64,000 nucleotides of DNA from Eutrigla gurnardus (Eukaryota > Chordata > Actinopteri > Perciformes > Triglidae): the NCBI GenBank assembly GCA_963514095.1, contig OY741282.1:13664347-13728346 (forward strand), written 5' to 3'. The number at the start of each line of letters is the position of its first letter. Position 1 is the stretch's first letter. Position numbers and translations under genes: made by a program. The notes beneath the pieces were generated by a model that saw only the letters and a list, made by a program, of their open reading frames with translations, did no database searches and was not told the DNA's origin. Shown piece by piece: positions 1 to 13,962 of the stretch.

Positions 1-1521
<1,521 letters not shown>

Positions 1522-1722
1522 AGGGACTTTGGTCCGGACTGCCGTCTGATCGAACGCATCGAGGAGAACAAGTACAACACCTACGCATCGGCAGAGTGGC
1601 GCAACAAGAAGAAGCACATGTTCGTGGGACTGAACGCCAACGGCAAGCCAATGAGGGGGAAGAAGACGCGTAGGAAAAACACTGCCACTCACTTCCTGCC
1701 CATCGTGGTACAACCGCGGTGA
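1522..1722 (+). CDS. fgf10: Fibroblast growth factor 10, last coding exon (C-terminal 66 residues)
   Basis: FGF10 is a secreted, heparan-sulfate-binding ligand of FGFR2b that signals from mesenchyme to epithelium in limb/fin, lung and gland development. The exon starts in phase 0 after a CCCCCCTGCAG acceptor and ends at TGA 1720-1722. It encodes the C-terminal strands of the beta-trefoil: a conserved Cys in GPDCRL, the IERIEENKYNTYAS core, the basic heparin-binding stretch around GKKTRRKNT, and the terminal THFLPIVV. KTRRKNT followed by HFLP matches FGF10 better than FGF7 (KTKKEQ) or FGF22. The convergent nnt gene 44 kb away is the known neighbour of FGF10 and supports the call. It is divergent from the mammalian sequence as I recall it, with a more basic WRNKKKHMF segment and a QPR tail. 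It may therefore be one of the duplicated teleost copies (fgf10a or fgf10b), which cannot be resolved here. Confidence 0.92.
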   Translation, partial: RDFGPDCRLIERIEENKYNTYASAEWRNKKKHMFVGLNANGKPMRGKKTRRKNTATHFLPIVVQPR

Positions 1723-2520
1723 TCGGACATATCAGCCACGAGGGAGCTCTGCGGCGCTGCAGCGGGTCAGACTTGTTTTGGAGTTACAACGATGGCTACA
1801 TTGGACAGATCTGAATCAGACCTGAATGATGCACTGAGGAGGAACAGAATGGAAACCTATGGACATTTTAATCTCTGTTGGATAAAGACATTTCTATTTT
1901 TAAAAGAAAGAAATAAGATATATTGCTATACAATGTATATATTATTTTTCTGGTTTAAGTTATCAAGTACATTGGCACAGTAGAGAATATGAAAAGGAAT
2001 GACTTCTGTGCCAAAAATGTGATTAGTAGCTCACATTTCTAGATTTGTGTACATGGTAAGCGATTGACTGGGAGGAAATAAAACGACAAACAAATATGTG
2101 AGAGAGGGAAAGAAAAAGACAAGAAGAGGAAGTATTGGCAGAAAGCTGACCGACAGAAAAGGAGATGGAAAGACAGGAAAAGCAGGAGATGAAACAGGAT
2201 GAGATAGAGCAGAGTCAAGAAGCAACAACGCAACCGATCATGTTTATTTTTCTTTAAATTTATTTATTTTGTGTAATATTTAACAAAAAAGAACAAAAAC
2301 ACAAAAAGGACGAATTCTTGTCTTTTCCATTTATGCTTCTTTTTTTGAATACTTATCATTTAAACTTAAATAAATATAAAAAACATATTTGTCTTTAAGC
2401 TGTTTGACTGACATTGAATCTTTTTTTTTTTTAGATCGTTTCACAGTTCTATCGTTGGTTGTTCATATTGTAAATACACAGCAAAGAGCTAGAAAATAAA
2501 TACATATATAAACTAAACAT
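1723..2520 (+). other. fgf10: Probable fgf10 3' untranslated region
   Basis: AT-rich sequence directly downstream of the fgf10 stop, with three AATAAA hexamers on the sense strand (2077-2082, 2369-2374, 2495-2500). The 3' end is inferred from the last of these. Several short frames cross it and none resembles a protein. Confidence 0.6.
2495..2500 (+). terminator. fgf10: Candidate fgf10 polyadenylation signal (distal)
   Basis: AATAAA about 770 bp after the fgf10 stop codon. Two more AATAAA copies at 2077-2082 and 2369-2374 could give shorter transcripts. No 3'-end data are available, so the one that is used is unknown. Confidence 0.4.
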
Positions 2521-2904
2521 TCAAGGAAATGATTCAATTCAGGTAATTGACCCACTGTCCTTCCATATTTCCATGAAAAGTGCTAGGATTTAAGAGATGT
2601 CATAATATGTACTATTTTATTCTCCAAATCAAGAAGATCCTGACATAAGAATGAAAAAGCTCATTTTTGACCCTGAAACAAGCAGGCTGACAGAAGAATC
2701 TTAATTTCTGCTCTTTCAACCACATCTCATGGTCTTCATCCCACAGTCACTAGAGTGACCTTTGCAAATATTTAAATATCGTGGCAACACAAAACCTACA
2801 CAATCAAATCCATCCAAGTAATCAGTCTGCAACAAACTGGGAGTTAGTCAGTAAAGTGCTTTCAAAACCGAGACGTGACTCAGGAATCTGTAAGAGATTA
2901 TACC

Positions 2905-2937
<33 letters not shown>

Positions 2938-3104
2938 GCTCCAGCCGACAACCTGGTTGATGAGTTTAGGGGTTTTCATTTACTCGCTGCAAAAAACCTC
3001 TCCCCTTACAAGTCCACATGGCAAACATGGCTTCCTGGAGGATAAACACTGTCTTTTATGTGATAACAACAAAGACAAAACAGGCTTTAGAAATTGCCGA
3101 CTCA

Positions 3105-3108
<4 letters not shown>

Positions 3109-3157
<49 letters not shown>
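3109..3157. repeat. CA microsatellite
   Basis: 49 bp of uninterrupted CA dinucleotides. Confidence 0.97.
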
Positions 3158-3159
<2 letters not shown>

Positions 3160-4180
3160 GGGCGGCTGGGTGCAGAGGTGTGTGTGCATCAGTGTGGTCC
3201 AGCAGCTGGGAAAAGCCTCCTCCTTGACCTTACTTGTCTGAAACCTGTTGCCGTGCCCCCTAGAGACAGAAAGACACATGAACAGGGCATATGGTATAAC
3301 GTAAATATCACTGCCTTGTTTATCACCTGATTCTAATTAACTATGATGTCATGTTTTCTTTATTCTTCTCTCGCTTTCCCTCTCTTTTTCTTGAACTCCC
3401 TCTGTCGTGTTGTTGCTGTCTGGGCCTCGCCGAATCCCTCGGCGCTGCGTTCGCTTTTCTTTTCTTTTTTTTTCCCCCCACTCTCTCCCCTCGTTGTTTT
3501 TCAAACTTTTTGTCGTGTCTTGGTAAAGTTCAGATAGATTCCAGCAATTAGCGAGATCAAACCCGGAGCAAGGTTATCATACAAACACACTATGTCTGCT
3601 CAGGGCTGCAGCAATTTGCTCGTTGCATCCATCACCTTCGACTCTCTGCCATCTGTTTTTCTGTGTGTGTGTGTGAGTAATTTCTGTGTATGATGGAATC
3701 CATGGTCGATCCATCCCGCTGTGTTTATTACAAAAAAAAAAGGTCCTAGATCCTCTTTTTCGGTGCTCAGGAATCCTCGGTGCCGAACACTCACGTCAAA
3801 ACGTGAGTAAGTATGATGCATCAGAGGGAGATTCAGATTTCCTTTCATCCTCCCAGGGCATCTAGTCCTTTGTTTATATGATTACTTGGGTGTTCTGTAA
3901 ACGACATATCAAGTACAATTACTTTGAAATGTGTTCAAGACACTGATCCCCCTCCTCCCCCACCCCCCACAATCCCCCCCCCCCCCTTCTACCTCCCTCG
4001 TAAAGTTCAAGGGCTGGCATGCCTGAACCAAGATGGCTTTATGATTTGGTGGTGCAACTTTATGGATCTACATATGTAAAACTTCCCGTTTGAGTCCTGA
4101 TTAGTATACAGGGGGAATCTGGAGTCGATTTTTGAGACTAATTCATCCACTTGTTCATTCTGGGCACTTGGAATCAAGTC

Positions 4181-4183
<3 letters not shown>

Positions 4184-4259
<76 letters not shown>
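4184..4259. repeat. Compound AT/AC microsatellite
   Basis: About 48 bp of AT (4184-4231) passes directly into about 28 bp of AC (4232-4259). The AT half can extrude as a cruciform and the AC half can form Z-DNA. Confidence 0.95.
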
Positions 4260-4764
4260 CGTGTAGGCCTCTTGGGATAGCTTGATGTATTTTTATTGCA
4301 ACTTTAACATGACTTAATGTGCTCTTGCCTTTACCCATAATGCAGAACAAGGCCAGACTCTAAATGCGGGGCATTTATCCAAGACAGATGTTTCACACTG
4401 ATTATCAACCCCTGTGACATCGGAGTTGGTCCGCTCCGCGGCACCGAGCCACGCATCGTTTCTCCCGTTTCTGCAGCGGTGCCCGGTCGCGTTTTTCGAT
4501 GAAAAATGTTTGCCAATGTCATTTTTTCGGTGTTGTGCTTGGGGGGGGTGTTTGGTTAGTGTTTGGTTTGTTGAGGCATGTGGCGAGGCTCAGTATGCGG
4601 TTTCTGTTTTGACTACATCGGGATCTATCGGACCTGTGTCGGACCTCAAATGAAACGTACACCGCCGGCTTCACACGTTCACAGCTCCTCTGTTTGCTCA
4701 CAGAGTCTTGTGGCCGTGCGACCCGACCGCAGCAGCAGCAGCTGTGAATATTTTACTTCCCGGG

Positions 4765-4808
4765 GAGAGGGGGGGAGAGAGAGAGAGGGAGAGAGAGAGA
4801 GAGAGAGA
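4765..4808. repeat. GA-rich simple repeat
   Basis: A GA/GGGA purine tract on the + strand that continues into a longer purine-rich segment. Confidence 0.85.
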
Positions 4809-5027
4809 CGTGTGGGTTTGGAGGAGAGGTGAATAACTGAAAGAACCACAGTCCTGGGGGCATTTACGGCAGTCAAGGGGGGAGAGCGCGAGAAAGAAAG
4901 GATGGAGGGGAGATGTTTGCTGAAAGGGCAGCAGTTTGGACGGGATGCCAAAGGGTGAAAGGAGGGGGTGAGTGCTTGAGAGGAAGACGGGGTGATGGGG
5001 GCGATTAAAAGAGTTGCCAGAAAATTT

Positions 5028-5106
5028 GGGGTTGGAGGGTTGGGGGGGGGGGGGGGGTGGTTTGAAGGGTATTTGCAGAGGTAAAGAGGGTTGGGGGGGC
5101 TTGGGG
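5028..5106 (+). repeat. G-rich tract with an uninterrupted G run, G-quadruplex candidate
   Basis: Successive G runs, including one of about 16 G near 5042-5057, followed by GGG, GGG, GGGGGGG and GGGGG runs separated by short spacers. It meets the usual four-runs-of-three-G pattern for a quadruplex. Minus-strand frames across it are proline-rich artefacts. Confidence 0.8.
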
Positions 5107-6017
5107 GCAATCATTGGAAGCAGACCAAGGGAGTTCCTGGAACCGAGGAGGTGAACCAGGAGTCCTCCTTCTCCTCGCATGTTCAACTCCTTTTAATTTA
5201 GTCCTTCACATTTAGTCTTTCTTGTCAATAGCACATTTACCCTTCGCAGAAAAGCTGAATTCATCAACATTGTGTTTATCAACAATGAATTTTAACAAGT
5301 AAATTAAATTAAAGCAAACTCAGAGACTGCAGATTAATTCAAATCTGACTGCTCCAACAAACTCTGTTTGAGACAGAAGTGGGCAGCCATTTCAAGCAGG
5401 AAGCTCTGATCCACTGACTGTAGGCCAGCGGTCCAGCACCAGATACAGAAAGTTAGTGACCAGCTGCCATACAAAGTCACAAATCTCAATGCGACATACG
5501 TAGCTATATTTCTCGGATGTTGGTGGAGACCAAAACAGAGCTAAAAGGAAAGTTGTTCTTAGTTACCAGTAAATTACCTCCAACAGATCAGAATGCTTCT
5601 CTGCACCTGCAAGCCTTGTAGAAAGGCAACAGTTTGCCAACGTTTGAGCTATTACAACTTATTATTGGAATGACATGTCTATGTATCACTTGCCACAGTT
5701 GGGTGCACTTTGTGCTAAAATACTTTAGCTTACTGTACCTAAGTGGCCCTGGTGGAGCTAGCCGGTATGTCAAGTTATGTTATAGAGTCTCGTTTTGGCA
5801 TACGGCGACCTCAATAATCTCTTTCTCCACAAGGAACACGTTTCCTTGGCTGCATCCCATTCGCTCTGATTGGACTTTTAACCAGGAAGAGGTGAAATAA
5901 ACAACGTTTGTATGAAATACTGGTCAGAGAACAACTTCCCAACACCCAGTATGAATATGAAGAAGACATACGGAGAAGTTGAAAATCATTCATTTATGGC
6001 GACTGTTGAGCTCGGCC

Positions 6018-6164
<147 letters not shown>

Positions 6165-6408
6165 AGTAAAATCATCAAAGTTTAACCAATCTTATCATAT
6201 GATAACCATCCAGACTTAACTATTTAGTCTTGTGTTTTTTCTTGGGTTTTTAGTAAATAAGTGAGAACATTTGCTTTTGTTAAAAGGCATATTAAACAGT
6301 TTTCCTGCTGTGATTATTGATTTATTTTTATTGTTTTATTTTTACAAGCACCTTGGAGTTTAAATATAGTAAATGAGTATAATTCTATCTCATTTGTAAA
6401 TGCTCTCT

Positions 6409-6463
6409 CACACACACGCACACGCACACGCACACGCACACGCACACGCACACGCACACGCAC
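6409..6463. repeat. CACACG hexanucleotide array
   Basis: About seven tandem CACACG-type units after a short CA run. It ends 40 bp before the coding-like segment at 6503. Confidence 0.93.
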
Positions 6464-6502
6464 CCCTCTGGGTTTTCCGTCACCCTTCCTGTTCTGGTTC
6501 AG

Positions 6503-6576
6503 CGGCGACCTGGACCTGGAGCCCAGCCTCAGCTCCATCTTCACATCTCCTGAGGGCTTCAAGTTTCCTGCAACAG
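6503..6576 (+). other. Coding-like GC-rich segment with splice-type borders, unidentified
   Basis: A GC-rich island in AT-rich surroundings, preceded by the acceptor-like TTCTGGTTCAG and followed by the donor-like GTGGCT. One frame reads 24 codons with G/C-ending preference (starting GDLDLEPSLSS, ending FKFPAT), with one base left over at each end. I do not recognise the protein. It could be one exon of an unseen gene, an old pseudogene fragment, or a conserved non-coding element. No partner exon was found nearby. Confidence 0.25.
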
Positions 6577-9500
6577 GTGGCTCAAACATTTGCCTTGGCC
6601 TGTACTGAGGTGAGGCCTCTGTTTATCGATTCAGAAAGAGTGAGGGCAGTTGGGAGAGGGAGGGGACGACAGAAATAAAATGAAAGAGGGAGGGGGGAAA
6701 AATGTAAAGCCTGTCAGCAGGAGAGAGATGAATTCAGGAGAAGTTGTCCTGAACGTGTCACTCAAGTAGAGCATGTGAAAGCATTGCTACGTGAAGATAA
6801 AAAGAAGAATGTAAACATGTATTTTGTTGTAATATCTTAGTCAGGGCTATGATAAACCTACAAAACATTTTCCAGAGCATGAGTTAAAGCAGCCAAAACC
6901 CCCCAAATGAGTCTCCTCTCCTCCGCAGTTTTTCCTCATCTCATTCATACCTCTCTTAATTTTCTGCTTTCCCTGCTCTACCTCTCCTTTCCTCACCTTT
7001 ACTCCCCCACCCTCTTTTACCCCCCTACTCTCCAGAGGAATATGCCTGCAGTCTAAATGAAAATATATTTGTTGTTTTTGTTGGCCTCCTCTCTTCCAAC
7101 TCCACTGGCGTGATTTAGTCTTAGACCCAGGGTCGCTGGAAGCGGCTATGGCAGCAGAAAGCCTCTATTAGTCCTTGATCATTGGCTGCCTGACAGCAGA
7201 GTCAACATGCAGGGCATTAGGGCCTGACATGGGATCAAATACAGACTAATTTACTGGGTGTCTGTATATAGTAAAACCACATTAACCATTCCCCTCCCCG
7301 GTTTTGTTTTCTAATAATTAGCTGTCCATTAAATGAACAAGTGGGGCAATTATTTTTACTGTAGCAAAACACAAAAAGGAGGTTTTCTGATATATATTTT
7401 TTAATGGAATTTAAAATCATATTGATTTAATTAAAAGGCAACACTTTTCCATTGGAAACCATTTGCTTTAAAAGAGGATTTGGTCAAATGTCGTGTTTAC
7501 ATTGCAGGGTAAAGATTGTGATGCAAAGTTGAAGCTGGTATGATAAAGGAAACCTGTACCATCTGCTACAGATCCGCCTGGATTTCATATATAAAGTGTC
7601 ATCAAACGTATATACATTTCTGAATATCACTCTCCCTGAAGGAACTTTAAATGGCAGAGACCTCCAAACCTGAGGTGAAGGTGTTTGTAGGACGGATCAC
7701 ATGCATTTAGACATCACTGCTGTGAACTGATGAACATAAAGTCTCAAAGTGATAATCCTACAAGCGTGTACAAGGCATTTGCAATACTGTCTCTGGTCTT
7801 CATCGTGAACCAAGTAGCAAAGTATCCAACAAAAGGTACATTTCAACAGACGTTCTTTGCCAGAAGTACTACGTTTAGTTTTAAACAAACTTAATATTCA
7901 AAATACCAAAATATTCAATACACAGCTATTTCTGTGTGCAACCTCAATGTATGTAAACTGCCCTTCTACGTGGTTGGACGATCGAGTATCCCTCGACATG
8001 TCGCTTTCCTCTCCTGGATATTTAGTCCATGTACTCTGATGCAGAGCCAAATCAATAACTTGGCTTCCCCTTCATAGTTGATGATTGTCCAGCCTTGGTG
8101 TGCTTTGTAGTTCTAAGCTTTATTTGGGGGGTTTTTTTCTCTACAACACACGGAGTCGTGAGAGTTATAGCGACCCATACGCTTTCCTTTTAGTCGGAGC
8201 GTTGGTAATATGAGGGGTTGCGACTGAGGTTGGTGGTTGGTGTGTTATATGTGTGGTGAGAGTGTGTTTAAAAGTAAGAACAGACTTTTGCTCAACATGA
8301 GGTAAGGTGGCAAAAGGAGCGAGTGGGTTTTTTGTGGTGGTGTGGGGAGAGTGGTGTGGCGTAGGCCTACGACAGGGTTGTAACAGGAGCTGATTTAGGG
8401 GGGTCTGTTTGTGCGTTATTTTCAGTTAATTTCACAACTTTCTTTTCATCTGTTAAATGCGAGTACATATGTGAAGTATCAGAGAATATGTTCAATTGTA
8501 AACATACTGCATCCATGTAAATGTTTATTATTCACAAGTGTAATAATCACATGAAAAAAGAAGTCTGGTCTTGTTGAACCTTACTCCAGTTTTTGGTGTC
8601 AAACCAAATATTAAAAGGTACTACATTAATTTCTCCGTCACATACTTTGCTAATAATTACATCATGTACTTGGGAATCTCTACTGCTCACTAATGTCTGT
8701 GCGAGTTATTAAAAATGATTTTCTTTTTTTTTGTCTCGTTCTCGCTCCCTTGAGCTAAACTCCCACTGGCTGTCATTACAATTGAGCTCATTCTTGGAGA
8801 CTCTCGGACTACTTCATGACCCAAAAGCCAAGAAAATCAACACATTTGAAAAAAAGAAAATGAAAGAGAGAAAGAGAGACTCGAGTGGCGAGGCTTGAAA
8901 CCTGTCATACATGATCATGTGTTGCAGACCGTCGGGCCCGAGTGTCCCTCGATCCCCCGAATCGGCTCCATGGATGGAATGTCTCGGTCTGGTTTGGGAT
9001 CGGCGTAAAAACAGTCTGGTATGACACAGTGTTAAGACTGTGTGGTAATAAGCAATATGTGGCTTTGCACTGAGAGGGGGTTATGTGTGGGTGCACCACA
9101 TCAGAGGCTTAGATGTCACAGTGGACCCTGTAGAAACATCAGCTTGGGGATGGATGTTCACAGCGGTGGAGGATGGTGTTGTATGTCCACAGAGCTGTGA
9201 ACACCAAAGCTCCGTCTGAGGAACGGAGTTCAACACAGTCTCACAATAAAACCAGATGGTTACGGTCAATGCCAGGGGTTGACGGCAGTAGATATAGGGC
9301 GTAGTTTTTGTAGATCAGCGTCAAGATCATACCCATGGACGTTAAATGGCATTCCTCACATTACTGTTTTCTTTAATTTACATTGTGATCGGCCTGCCTT
9401 GTTTTATTTTTGAGGGCCTCAACATAACCTGCTTGGGAACAGATTTACCGTGCGGTCCCCATGACTACACGCCGCATGAAGCGCAACTGTAAAAAGCCGT

Positions 9501-11721
9501 AAATCAACTTTCTAACCCATTAATCTTACTTTATGAGACGGGACACGGCCCCGACAAAGTAATCCCGCCCCGTTCCTCTCCCCGCCGCTCTGCTTCAGAA
9601 TAAAACAATGCCGGCCTCATTTCAACCGAGCGTTCTTCTGCTGGGCCTCACAAAAGGGTAATCGTGAAGAAGATGAGCCGTCCCGTGACCATCCCATCAG
9701 CACGGAGCCCACAGCGACACTGATGAGGTTTTCAGTGATGCCTTTCAGCACGGGAGGAGACGTCCCATTGATGTCATATTCTGCAAGCGCTCCATGCCAG
9801 TGCATTATGCTAGAGGTTCAAGATGCTAAGACCAACACAGGTGTCCAAATCAGTAATTCATGACGAAAGAACTGTTTTAGGACCCTGAACTTGATTTGTT
9901 TAGACTGACATGATAGTTCAAAAGCAGCCAAATACATTTACTTCATTAATTATAAACAGACCACAGCCATCCACGTTCGGGTGAGCCAAGACCGTAACTA
10001 TAACTTTGCTACAGTTTAGATTAAACTTTGTGTGCATCAACATCTGAGCTGCACCGATTCATTATGAGAGAAAACGGTAATTCAAAACTGCAGCAACAAA
10101 AAGGAGGAGAAAAATAATAAAGTGCAGCCGGTTTGAGACGAGCTTTCGTTTTCATGTCTTTGTTTCAGTATTAGTTCAACTAACAAATGATAACAGCGCA
10201 GTAGAAGCAGTGTGATCATGTCTCAACAACGGTGAGAGCACCCTGAGACTACATATTACAGTAAAAAAAAAAGGAGAAAAAAAAAAATCTCCTGGCAAAT
10301 GTGAAACACATGTTGGCTCCATATGAAAGCAATAAACAGCTTCTGGCCCCATGTCCCCAGTTCCAGCCGTCATACAGGCCAAGTGTAGATAATAGCATTG
10401 ATGACTGCCCAAAACACATTTATTGCATTTAATTATTTAGTACGGTGCTTTCAAGTCCCCAAGGTTATATGAGACACAATCATTTGCCATTAATCATGCA
10501 ACTTGAAATCCTAATCAGAGTCATGTGTGAAAGCTTAGTGTAATCTTAGTAATGAGTTGATATTTCTATTATATGATTGTCAGAAGTTGTTTTATTGTCA
10601 CGCTGCCATGCTCGCCTATGATGAGAAAATTCAATATCATAATTGAATTTTTACTACTGGATATTTCTTTATAGTATAGATTATGACTAATGAAACCATC
10701 TATATTTGATCTAAATCGTTTTTCTTTTACAAAGCAGTCATAGCACATAAGAGCTGACTGTACATATTTTATCGGAGTCCATGCATGTGACTCCACTATA
10801 ACTCGTTAGCTTGCTGCTACAGTAGCGTTATCGTGCCCTTAGCAGACAGCGGCCGGCCGACGCGGACACACAACATCACCACCGCTGCAGCTTTAAAAAA
10901 CAAATATTTAAGACAAACCGTTCCGCGGCGCATTCCTTTTCATATTTTCCTAGACACTGTAGACAATAGCATTAGAACTAAAGCTTAAAACAAGAGAAAA
11001 CAAAAGGCCTTCCTTAAGAGATTTTGGTTTTATTAGACTGTCAAAAATGATGGTTGGCTAATAGGAACCGCAGGTCGCTGGAGACTCTGCGGCCTGAGTC
11101 TAATGCAGTCAGCCTCACAGTCTTTTTTTTTTTTGTGTGTTTTTACTGGTGGTTACGGCAGAGCCAGACTAGGACGGGCAACCACAATGTCACTCACAGC
11201 GCTGTGCCCAGACGATGTGTGGGTACATGTGTGAGCGGCTCTGCGAACGTCGACAGGACGTGTGTGTTTTGTCTAAGCGGGGCTGCAGTGGGACGGCTAA
11301 GCCATTTGATCACCACGGCACCCAGAGACCGTGCGAGGACAGCGGTGGTCCAGACTGGCATTCTTCGTCTATGCCCCCCGGGTCACGGATCCAGATGCGA
11401 GATAGCTGGCGACCTACAGGGACTCTGGTTGCGACCTCAGCTGCTGAATTTGGTGAGAAGCACAGTTTTTCTGGAATTAGTTAACCTCTGTTGTACTTTT
11501 GTGTCATAGTTGAAGGTTTTGTGGTTTTTCTTTTCTTGTTTTTGTATGACTTGTGTGTGCGTCCCTGTAAAATGATGTCTGACAATTTCATAAAGGGCTC
11601 CTAAACGCTGCGCTGCCGCCGGCTGTTTGTTTAGAGAGAAAAGAAGCCGCATGAGGCAGAGAAGAGAGACTCTTTAATTTCCTTATCTCTGATTCTCTCT
11701 GGTAACTGTCCAATATCCTTA

Positions 11722-11724
<3 letters not shown>
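6577..11724. other. Intergenic region, no gene recognised
   Basis: Mostly non-repetitive AT-rich sequence. A GC-richer segment around 9440-9830 carries a 62-codon minus-strand frame that I could not match to any family. Around 10400-10560 lies ATTA/TAAT-rich non-repetitive sequence that could be regulatory. The 151-codon + frame at 11054-11509 has no family resemblance, with a Phe run and mixed composition, and is treated as chance. Confidence 0.6.

Positions 11725-11780
<56 letters not shown>
11725..11780. repeat. TG microsatellite
   Basis: 56 bp of TG dinucleotides. Confidence 0.97.
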
Positions 11781-11782
<2 letters not shown>

Positions 11783-11968
11783 TGCTCTTCTCCTGCCTGT
11801 GTGACCTGCATTCACAAGTGCCCTCTTTTGCTCAGCTTTCTGTCGTAACAGCCTCCATATGGCGGGCGTTATGATGTTGTGCTTTTTCTTGCATGAAATG
11901 GATCGGATAGAATTGATGACGGCCGAAGCTTTTTTTTTCTTTCAGAGTTTTCACGGTACTTTACACCG

Positions 11969-12085
<117 letters not shown>

Positions 12086-12160
12086 CACATATAGAGTTAT
12101 CGACATGCTTACATCCAGACAAGTATTGGCGTTTGTTCAGGATGCACAAGACATAATTAC

Positions 12161-12198
12161 CACACATACACACACACACACACACACGCACACACACG
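12161..12198. repeat. Short CA microsatellite, interrupted
   Basis: CA units broken by TA and CG steps, 78 bp after the larger array. Confidence 0.9.
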
Positions 12199-13089
12199 GC
12201 CTCTTCGTGCTCACTTCCATGTGTCTTTCATAAGGTACCCCTCACTGTGTCTCACTCTTGCTCCATCCAACCTCCCATGTTTATGATCCAATGACCCTCC
12301 TGTACCACACTGAACTGAGATCAGAGTACAAGATTTGAAAAACTGATATAACAACAAAAAAAGGCCTTTGTTTAACCCTTTGTTGTTGCATTCTGATACC
12401 TCAACATAGTTTTTTTTTTTATATTTTTATCTCACTTATAGTGATATCGCTCCTGCTCGTCCATCTGTCCTCACCCTGACATCTTACTGGCTCTCTGCTC
12501 CGTTCTCTCTCCTGTTGTTTTACTAGCAGATCTCTCCCTTCCAGATGTACTCCATAGACAGAGTTTATCTTACCTTGGCTTTAAAAAACGCAGGTCCTCC
12601 ACATGATTAAAAAGAGTCAGGGACTGAGTGCGGACTTCAAACGAGGCGATGAGGGACCTCAGGGAGAGAAGTAAAGAGGGACGGCCTGAGAGCCTAATGA
12701 TGACGGTTTGTTTTTGCGTGCGTTCGCTTGCTTGCATTGATACTTGCCATCACAGTCGAGAAAAGTCTAAGTTAACGTCACTTTGGATGCAAGCAGCGAT
12801 GCAATAAGGATTTAAAAGAGCGTACTCGCTTTCCAGTTCATTAGAGAAACGAATGCAGTCCAACACATTAATATGTGATATGTTACCTGCTGCATGAGAC
12901 CAGATAAAACACTGAAACAGTCCCGACTCTGCTGGATGCCACTGAGTAACATCTGGATGCTGCAGTCTGTTTTCTATCATCTCGCCACAAACTGTACAGA
13001 ATATTGTCCATTAAAACAGTTCATACAAGTGTTTCCCACCCCCAGAGTTGAAGGGGTGCTTTAGCAAAACACTCCACAAAACAATTTAT

Positions 13090-13118
13090 GGATCACTGCA
13101 GTGATCCGTGGATCCACG
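13090..13118. repeat. Two overlapping perfect palindromes
   Basis: GGATCACTGCAGTGATCC (13090-13107, 18 bp, no spacer) is followed, sharing one base, by CGTGGATCCACG (13107-13118, 12 bp). Both equal their own reverse complement. Confidence 0.95.
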
Positions 13119-13805
13119 CACAAGGACAGCCAGAGAGAAACGGCAGGATCCTGTTATTTACGGTGCGGGAGGTACCCTCCGGGGGGTTCCCCCCCCCCCC
13201 TTTGAATTGTTACATGTATGTGGCCACAAACCTTGAGGTGTCTTTGACCTATAATTAAACAAAGGTGGGGGAATGAATGGTCCAACCGCCGCCGCCACTC
13301 TCAAACTCCCCACAGGGGTTGTGATGTGGTCGTACTGCCTAATTCATGTTTGAGAACAAGTTGTTCGAGCAGAATGGAAGCAAAGCTGGACATGGGATTA
13401 ATGGATGAATCCCACAGTGAGTGTCACAGCCTAGTCTATGATGGCTATGCATGCTGGATTCAGGATATTTATCTAAATCTTATGTGGAAAGGTGATGTGA
13501 ATATTTGACAATGGATCTGAATGCAACATCCACTGCAGAGCGGATGAAGAGCTGCACAGCCGGGCTTATCATCATACTCGGTCATAGATAATACACCTAT
13601 CGAACTTACTTATTCATCTCACAAAAACAATAAAAGAAAGAAGAGAAAACATTGATACGACATGCAACTTAACATTAACAGACAGGCGGCTGATACCACT
13701 TTGAATCCACAGATCTTCAACATGCAGCTGCATGTTCACCATAAAATCATTAAAGGTTTAACGACACGTCCATCAGAATAAAAAGGGCCAGGAGCCTGAT
13801 TTGTG

Positions 13806-13962
<157 letters not shown>

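Noticed and set aside
2905..2929. 25-T run as the poly(A) tail of a minus-strand retrocopy
   Set aside because: No gene-like sequence adjoins it and no target duplication was seen.
4679..5186. 143- and 162-codon minus-strand frames rich in Pro, Ser and Leu
   Set aside because: They lie opposite the G/GA-rich tract, have low complexity and two overlapping frames of equal length, and resemble no protein family.
9617..9805. 62-codon minus frame in a GC-richer patch
   Set aside because: Weakly coding-like but no splice borders or family resemblance; not strong enough to list as a gene.
11054..11509. 151-codon + frame
   Set aside because: Includes a poly-T-encoded Phe run and no family motif; GC content alone explains its openness.
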